Assembly (NCBI GenBank): GCA_002172915.1
Contig: NHBW01000006.1
Coordinates: forward strand, 1 to 64,000
DNA length: 64,000 bases
Reading direction: 5' to 3'
DNA from: Hyphomonas sp. TMED17
GTDB taxonomy: Bacteria; Pseudomonadota; Alphaproteobacteria; Caulobacterales; Hyphomonadaceae
The notes below the pieces were generated by a model that saw only the letters and a program-made list of their open reading frames with translations, had not been told where the DNA came from and made no database searches. Shown here piece by piece: positions 61,516-64,000 of the stretch (its first letter is position 1; each line of letters begins with the position of its first letter). The translations under genes and the position numbers were made by a program.

Positions 61516-62706
61516 ATGGATATGAAGATGGCACCCGAGCTTTCACCTTTTCGTGAAGAGGTGAGGCATTTTTTCGAGACTGACTACCCGCAGGATTTAC
61601 GTGAAAAGACACAGCGTGGTGAAAGTCTCAGTACCGAAGATGTCAGACGGTCTGAAATGGCATTGGGTGCACGCAACTGGCTGGCGACCGCGTGGCCGAC
61701 CGAGCATGGCGGCCCGGGTTGGGATTTGCAGCAGCAATATGTCTTTGACGAGGAACTCGAGCGCGCCGGCGTCCCGACTGTCACACCCATGGGTGTTATT
61801 TATGTCGGACCCATTATTTATACTTTCGCCGATGCCGCTCAAAAGGAGCGATGGCTTACTCCCACCCGCCTCGGCGAAATTGGCTGGGCACAGGGCTATT
61901 CGGAACCCGAATCAGGATCTGATCTCGCATCCTTGCAATTTTCTGCCAAGCGCGACGGCGACAATTACATTCTGAACGGAACCAAAATATGGACCTCGGC
62001 GGCGCAACATGCTGACTGGATATTCCTGCTCGCCAGAACAAGCCAGGAAGATCGCAAACAGGCGGGAATCAGCTTCATTTGCTGCGAGATGGATCGACCG
62101 GGCGTCACGCTACACCCGATCATAACGATTGACGGAAAACACGCCCTCAATTCGGTCACATTCAAGAATGTGGTCGTTCCCGCGGCCTATCTTATCGGCG
62201 AAGAAGGCAAAGGCTGGTCCTACAGCCAATATTTGCTGGGGTTTGAACGCACATCCTATGCCCGGATTGGTGGCAAGCGAAAACAGCTTCGCCATATTCG
62301 CCAGATCGCCCAGGCGGAAGGGGCGGATGGCAATCGGCGCGTAATTGATGATGAGCTGTTTGCCGGAAAACTAACTGCGGCGGAGATTGCCGTGGATGAG
62401 CTGGAAATGACGGTTCTTCGGGTCCTGTCAGCCGTAAAAGACGGCGGCAGCCCGGGCAAAGAGGCGTCAATCATCAAAATTCTCGCAACCGAAACGGCAC
62501 AGCAAATTACGACGCTCTATCTCGACCTGGCCGCGCAGGCGGGGATTCGGCGTTTTGATGACAGCGTCAGCCCGGACTGGCTCTCTGCCGGACAGTTTTC
62601 CGCGCCGGGCGTTGCGAGCTATTTTGGCACCCGCGCACAGAGCATTTACGGCGGCACAAATGAGATCCAGAAGAATATAATCGCCCGGCGCGTGCTCGAA
62701 CTGTAA
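61516..62706 (+). CDS. Acyl-CoA dehydrogenase family protein
   Basis: A 396-residue FAD enzyme that introduces the alpha-beta double bond in acyl-CoA. Typical features: LATAWPTEHGGPGW, EIGWAQGYSEPESGSDLASL (substrate and FAD loop), GTKIWTSAAQHADWIFLLAR, DRPGVTLHPI, FKNVVVPAAYLIGEEGKGW and the C-terminal YGGTNEIQKNIIARRVL with the usual flavin-contact motif. The chain length cannot be fixed. The ATG at 61516 and another two codons on (61522) are both possible. It stands between thiC and carB as a single gene, and may serve the fatty-acid or amino-acid catabolism suggested by the acyl-CoA synthetase nearby. Confidence 0.92.
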   Translation: MDMKMAPELSPFREEVRHFFETDYPQDLREKTQRGESLSTEDVRRSEMALGARNWLATAWPTEHGGPGWDLQQQYVFDEELERAGVPTVTPMGVIYVGPIIYTFADAAQKERWLTPTRLGEIGWAQGYSEPESGSDLASLQFSAKRDGDNYILNGTKIWTSAAQHADWIFLLARTSQEDRKQAGISFICCEMDRPGVTLHPIITIDGKHALNSVTFKNVVVPAAYLIGEEGKGWSYSQYLLGFERTSYARIGGKRKQLRHIRQIAQAEGADGNRRVIDDELFAGKLTAAEIAVDELEMTVLRVLSAVKDGGSPGKEASIIKILATETAQQITTLYLDLAAQAGIRRFDDSVSPDWLSAGQFSAPGVASYFGTRAQSIYGGTNEIQKNIIARRVLEL

Positions 62707-62794
62707 TCTAATTTCATAGGCTTATCGTTTTCGCTTGCGATACCCCCCAAGTTCTCGCTATACGGCAGCCGTTTGCCGTTCGAGAGGTTCCGAC

Positions 62795-64000
62795 ATGCCA
62801 AAGCGTACCGATATCAAGTCGATTCTGATTATCGGCGCAGGCCCGATTGTTATCGGACAGGCTTGTGAGTTCGATTATTCCGGTGTTCAGGCGGTCAAGG
62901 CACTTCGTAGCGAAGGTTACCGGATCATTCTGGTCAACTCTAATCCGGCGACCATCATGACCGATCCGGACATAGCAGACGCAACCTATATCGAACCGAT
63001 AACCCCGGATTTTGTTGAGAAGATCATCGCGCTTGAAAAGCCAGATGCGCTGCTCCCGACAATGGGCGGACAGACCGCCCTGAATTGCGCACTGGCGCTC
63101 GACAAGGCCGGTATTCTGGCCAAGTACAATGTCGAGCTGATCGGCGCGAAGGCAGACGCCATCGAAAAGGCTGAAGATCGCAAACTATTCCGCGAAGCGA
63201 TGGACAATATCTACCTCGAAAATCCACGAGCCGTGATTGTCTCCTCGCCAGAAAACGAGGATGGAAGTTTCGATCGTGCCGCTGGCCTGCGCGAGGCCAT
63301 GGACATGCTCGATACGGTAGGCTTGCCAGCAATTATCCGCCCGGCCTTCACACTCGGCGGGACCGGTGGTGGCGTCGCATATAATCGCGACGAATACGAA
63401 GCCATTTGTCGTTCGGGTCTGGCGGCATCTCCCGCAGCCCAAATTCTGGTCGATGAAAGCCTGCTTGGCTGGAAAGAATATGAGATGGAAGTGGTCCGCG
63501 ACCGGGCCGATAATGCCATTATCATCTGCGCGATCGAGAATATGGATCCAATGGGCGTTCATACCGGTGATTCGATCACTGTCGCGCCAGCCCTGACCCT
63601 GAGTGACCGTGAATACCAGATTATGCGAAACGCCTCGCTGGCTGTTCTGCGCGAAATCGGCGTCGAAACCGGCGGATCGAACGTCCAGTTCGCAGTTTGT
63701 CCAAATACCGGACGGCTGGTCGTCATTGAAATGAACCCCCGCGTCAGTCGTTCGTCTGCTCTGGCCTCGAAAGCCACCGGTTTTCCAATTGCCAAAATCG
63801 CCGCAAAACTTGCTGTCGGCTTCACACTTGACGAGCTCCAAAACGACATCACCGGCGTAACACCGGCAAGCTTCGAGCCAACAATTGATTACGTCGTTAC
63901 CAAAATACCCCGGTTCGCCTTTGAGAAATTCGAGGGCGCCGACCCCTTGCTTACAACCGCCATGAAATCAGTTGGCGAAGCGATGGCAATCGGACGTAAT
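62795..64000 (+). CDS. carB: Carbamoyl-phosphate synthase large subunit (5' part, runs off the window)
   Basis: The first 402 codons of carB; no stop occurs before the window's end, and the full protein should be about 1,080-1,100 residues. It makes carbamoyl phosphate for arginine and pyrimidines. Seen: [55 protein letters not shown], the ATP-grasp glycine loop [73 protein letters not shown] and [15 protein letters not shown]. Between EDRKLF and the ATP-grasp loop there is an extended stretch (about residues 146-172) longer than in the E. coli enzyme. The ATG at 62795 is preceded by GAGAGG. Confidence 0.96.
   Translation, partial: MPKRTDIKSILIIGAGPIVIGQACEFDYSGVQAVKALRSEGYRIILVNSNPATIMTDPDIADATYIEPITPDFVEKIIALEKPDALLPTMGGQTALNCALALDKAGILAKYNVELIGAKADAIEKAEDRKLFREAMDNIYLENPRAVIVSSPENEDGSFDRAAGLREAMDMLDTVGLPAIIRPAFTLGGTGGGVAYNRDEYEAICRSGLAASPAAQILVDESLLGWKEYEMEVVRDRADNAIIICAIENMDPMGVHTGDSITVAPALTLSDREYQIMRNASLAVLREIGVETGGSNVQFAVCPNTGRLVVIEMNPRVSRSSALASKATGFPIAKIAAKLAVGFTLDELQNDITGVTPASFEPTIDYVVTKIPRFAFEKFEGADPLLTTAMKSVGEAMAIGRN

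Overview
The window looks like the chromosome of a marine, aerobic alphaproteobacterium. The evidence is a proton-pumping proteorhodopsin, two TonB-dependent receptors (one of the long Caulobacter/sphingomonad type), a DUF4164-like gene joined to zapA, a PhoX-type phosphatase, a Zur-type operator, and a TPP riboswitch in front of thiC. A position near Parvularculales, Maricaulales or Caulobacterales is a guess. No rRNA, tRNA, CRISPR array, insertion sequence, integrase or phage gene was recognised. Most of the window has moderate to high GC; about 3.3-7 kb and 8.4-13.4 kb are visibly richer in A+T and look accessory.

Layout. 0-3.3 kb: esterase lipoprotein, RidA plus phytanoyl-CoA-dioxygenase-like pair, DsbA-fold isomerase. 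3.3-7 kb: orphan small proteins and an S41-peptidase-like gene split by one in-frame TAA. 7-13 kb: a phosphorus-scavenging locus in which Tat-exported PhoX diverges from a TonB receptor followed by a beta-propeller phytase and a small Nudix gene; Pho-box-like repeats lie in the shared promoter. 13-28 kb: several small secreted alpha/beta-barrel-like proteins, a large TPR membrane protein, a blue-tuned proteorhodopsin, a dehalogenase-like hydrolase, a DUF305-LVIVD protein, a second DsbA-fold isomerase, two paralogous TM2 proteins and long stretches without recognisable genes, some holding decayed copies. 28.5-31.4 kb: a zinc-type locus (MerC-like protein, His/Asp-rich TonB receptor, perfect Zur palindrome).

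33-46.3 kb is an exopolysaccharide locus. It holds a GT4 glycosyltransferase, gmd and fcl for GDP-L-fucose, a Wza-like exporter lipoprotein, a Wzc-like tyrosine autokinase, an assembly-associated membrane protein and a Wzy/O-antigen-ligase-like protein. On the other strand are a specialised NusG/RfaH-like factor, the initiating polyprenyl-phosphate sugar transferase and a VanZ-like protein. A PPP-family phosphatase and a secreted Thr/Ala-rich protein close it. No Wzx flippase is seen. 46.3-64 kb is housekeeping: GT2, zapA, DUF4164, tkt, a PstS-like lipoprotein, murI, an EamA transporter, PhzF, thiD, a FATP-type acyl-CoA synthetase, tesB, a phosphodiester glycosidase, an ArsC/Spx-like protein, riboswitch-controlled thiC, an acyl-CoA dehydrogenase and the 5' part of carB.

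Working together: PhoX, receptor, phytase and perhaps the PstS-like protein point to life under phosphate limitation, and the Zur-controlled receptor to zinc limitation. Proteorhodopsin adds light-driven proton-motive force, which TonB-dependent uptake consumes. That combination suits an oligotrophic surface-water organism. It is inference from gene content, not demonstrated here.
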